Below, piece after piece: positions 62,911-64,000 of a stretch of DNA of 64,000 nucleotides (within the stretch, counting starts at the first letter, position 1; every line of letters starts with the position of its first letter). Source of the stretch: Moduliflexus sp964602655 (lineage in GTDB: Bacteria; Moduliflexota; Moduliflexia; Moduliflexales; Moduliflexaceae); assembly GCA_964602655.1 (NCBI GenBank), contig CAZRSF010000019.1, positions 24,201-88,200 of the forward strand, written 5' to 3'. A program made the translations under genes and the position numbers. The notes beneath the pieces are model-generated. The model was not told the DNA's origin and ran no database searches. It was given only the letters and a program-made list of their open reading frames with translations.

Positions 62911-64000
62911 TTACCACGCCCGCGCATACCAATGAAACAACGAGCGCAGCCAACCGGCGGGGAGCGGGTTGTTCAGAAAATGATACAATGGTTCGACGCG
63001 CTTATAGGCCACATTCAGCAGCAAGCGCTGACCGAAGCCCGGCTCATGGCGGCGGCTGCGCTGCACGATTGACAACCATGAATAGAACTTCTTATACGCT
63101 GAGAAATAGCCGGCTTCCAGCGTTTCCGCTGACATTCTGGCGGGAGTGAAGACGGCTCTCGTCGTATCGTAATGCCCCCAGTCGCGGTCAACAATGCGGC
63201 CTTCGGCGTCCAATCGCTGATGCAGCGCCGTGCCGGGATACGGCGTCAGAATCGTAAACGTCGCGGTTTCGAGACAGGCGTCAATGCCGAATTGCACCGT
63301 GCGGTCGAACACGTTTTCGTCGTCATGGTCGAAGCCGAACACGAAACTGCCGTTGACCATAATGTCGCGGTCATGAATCCGCTTGATGTTGCGCAGATAG
63401 TTTTCCACGCGATTGCAGCCTTTATGCACTTCCCGCAAACTCTCCGGCTGAATGCTTTCGAAACCGACAAACAACGTGCGACAGCCGGACGCCGCCATCA
63501 AATCGAGCAATTCTTCGTCGTCCGCCGTCGAGATCGAGGTCATGCCGAGCCAGAGGCGTTTTTTCGGAATCAAGGCGGTCAGCAGCGCTTTCGCATACGT
63601 GCGATCAATCATCAAATCGTTGTCAATAAACGCAATCACCGGAAATGGGCGCTCATCGAACTCTTTCAGCACGTATTCTAATGGACGCTTGCGGTAATTC
63701 GGCTTGGGGAGGCAGCTTTCATAACAGAAATCGCAGGAGCGGCAGCAGCCCCGCGACGTGGACATGGACACCTGCGCGATGTAGTCGTTGCGCTGGATCG
63801 GCGACCAATCCGGCACGGGCGTCTGCGCGAGTGACAGCGGTTCGCCGTGATAAATCGCCTGCAACTGCTTCTGTTCGACATCCTGTAACACCTGTTCCCA
63901 GACCGACTCGGCTTCACCGATGACGATGGCGTCGGCATGAGAGAGCGCTTCACGCGGCTGCACCGTGACGTGCGGACCGCCGAGAATCACCGGAATGCCG
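62911..64000 (-). CDS. B12-binding-domain radical SAM protein (5' end outside the window)
   Basis: About 363 residues are visible; the reading frame continues past 64000, so the N-terminal part of the cobalamin-binding domain is missing. The visible part starts IPVILGGPHVTVQPREAL (end of the B12 domain), then the cluster motif CCRSCDFC (CxxxCxxC), FIDNDLMIDRTYAKALL, LFVGFESIQPESL and NGSFVFGFDHDDENVFD. A C-terminal DUF4070-like region follows. Enzymes of this type methylate or otherwise modify lipids, hopanoids or natural products; the substrate is unknown. Confidence 0.88.
   Translation of the reverse strand, partial: GIPVILGGPHVTVQPREALSHADAIVIGEAESVWEQVLQDVEQKQLQAIYHGEPLSLAQTPVPDWSPIQRNDYIAQVSMSTSRGCCRSCDFCYESCLPKPNYRKRPLEYVLKEFDERPFPVIAFIDNDLMIDRTYAKALLTALIPKKRLWLGMTSISTADDEELLDLMAASGCRTLFVGFESIQPESLREVHKGCNRVENYLRNIKRIHDRDIMVNGSFVFGFDHDDENVFDRTVQFGIDACLETATFTILTPYPGTALHQRLDAEGRIVDRDWGHYDTTRAVFTPARMSAETLEAGYFSAYKKFYSWLSIVQRSRRHEPGFGQRLLLNVAYKRVEPLYHFLNNPLPAGWLRSLFHWYARAW

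Overview
The window is about 64 kb of bacterial chromosome, almost fully coding, and is draft assembly (two 10-N gaps at 3654-3663 and 35888-35897). The gene set suggests a Gram-negative-type cell: lipoproteins with lipoboxes, phosphatidylethanolamine synthesis genes (pssA, psd), uppP, plsC and an ftsK translocase. It also carries a complete Pup-proteasome locus, which is rare outside Actinobacteria. That combination, together with the many palindromic repeats, points to an uncultured lineage. A KSB3/Moduliflexota-type filament is one possibility from memory, but the taxonomy is inference and was not tested. Promoters of the form TTGACA-N16..18-TATNNT recur. I saw no tRNA, rRNA, CRISPR array or transposase.

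Layout. 0-6.8 kb: AEC transporter, TPR lipoprotein, LolB-like lipoprotein, ftsK. 6.8-10.2 kb: a visibly AT-rich insert with two SGNH-hydrolase genes, one carrying a PA14 domain. 10.2-16 kb: peptide-type binding protein, pssA, amrS, nnrDE, upp. 16-20.5 kb: a coupled HEPN / small protein / methyltransferase trio, then larE-SGNH-larB. 20.7-30.5 kb: branched-chain amino acid genes leuB, two acetolactate synthase large subunits, two small subunits, ilvC and ilvD. 30.6-33.6 kb: psd, two tandem SpoIIAA/STAS-like genes, uppP. 33.7-40.8 kb: mpa-dop-pup-prcB-prcA-pafA. 40.8-46.7 kb, minus strand: DUF4384 protein, HEAT-repeat protein, CheY-like regulator, plsC, YHS protein, zinc-ribbon coiled coil, and a likely small RNA or leader. 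46.8-57.2 kb: all shikimate-pathway steps (aroF, aroB, aroD, aroEK fusion, aroA, aroC) plus pheA and tyrA, interrupted by an orphan binding protein and a PD-(D/E)XK-like gene. 57.2-64 kb: a third STAS-like gene, a YjbR protein, a binding-protein/receiver fusion, two tandem FGE-sulfatase-fold genes, a membrane protein and a B12-binding radical SAM protein cut by the window end.

How it fits together. Three biosynthetic blocks (Val/Leu/Ile, Phe/Tyr via shikimate, phospholipid) sit beside a protein-degradation block. The most unusual content is: (1) many families of short palindromes, three of them read in frame as protein; two lie at the same site in tandem paralogs and differ by paired changes; (2) a cytoplasmic NMT1/SsuA-type solute-binding domain fused to a CheY-like receiver; (3) promoter-plus-terminator leaders in front of mpa and in front of the zinc-ribbon gene; (4) the HEPN trio; (5) duplicated acetolactate synthase large and small subunits.
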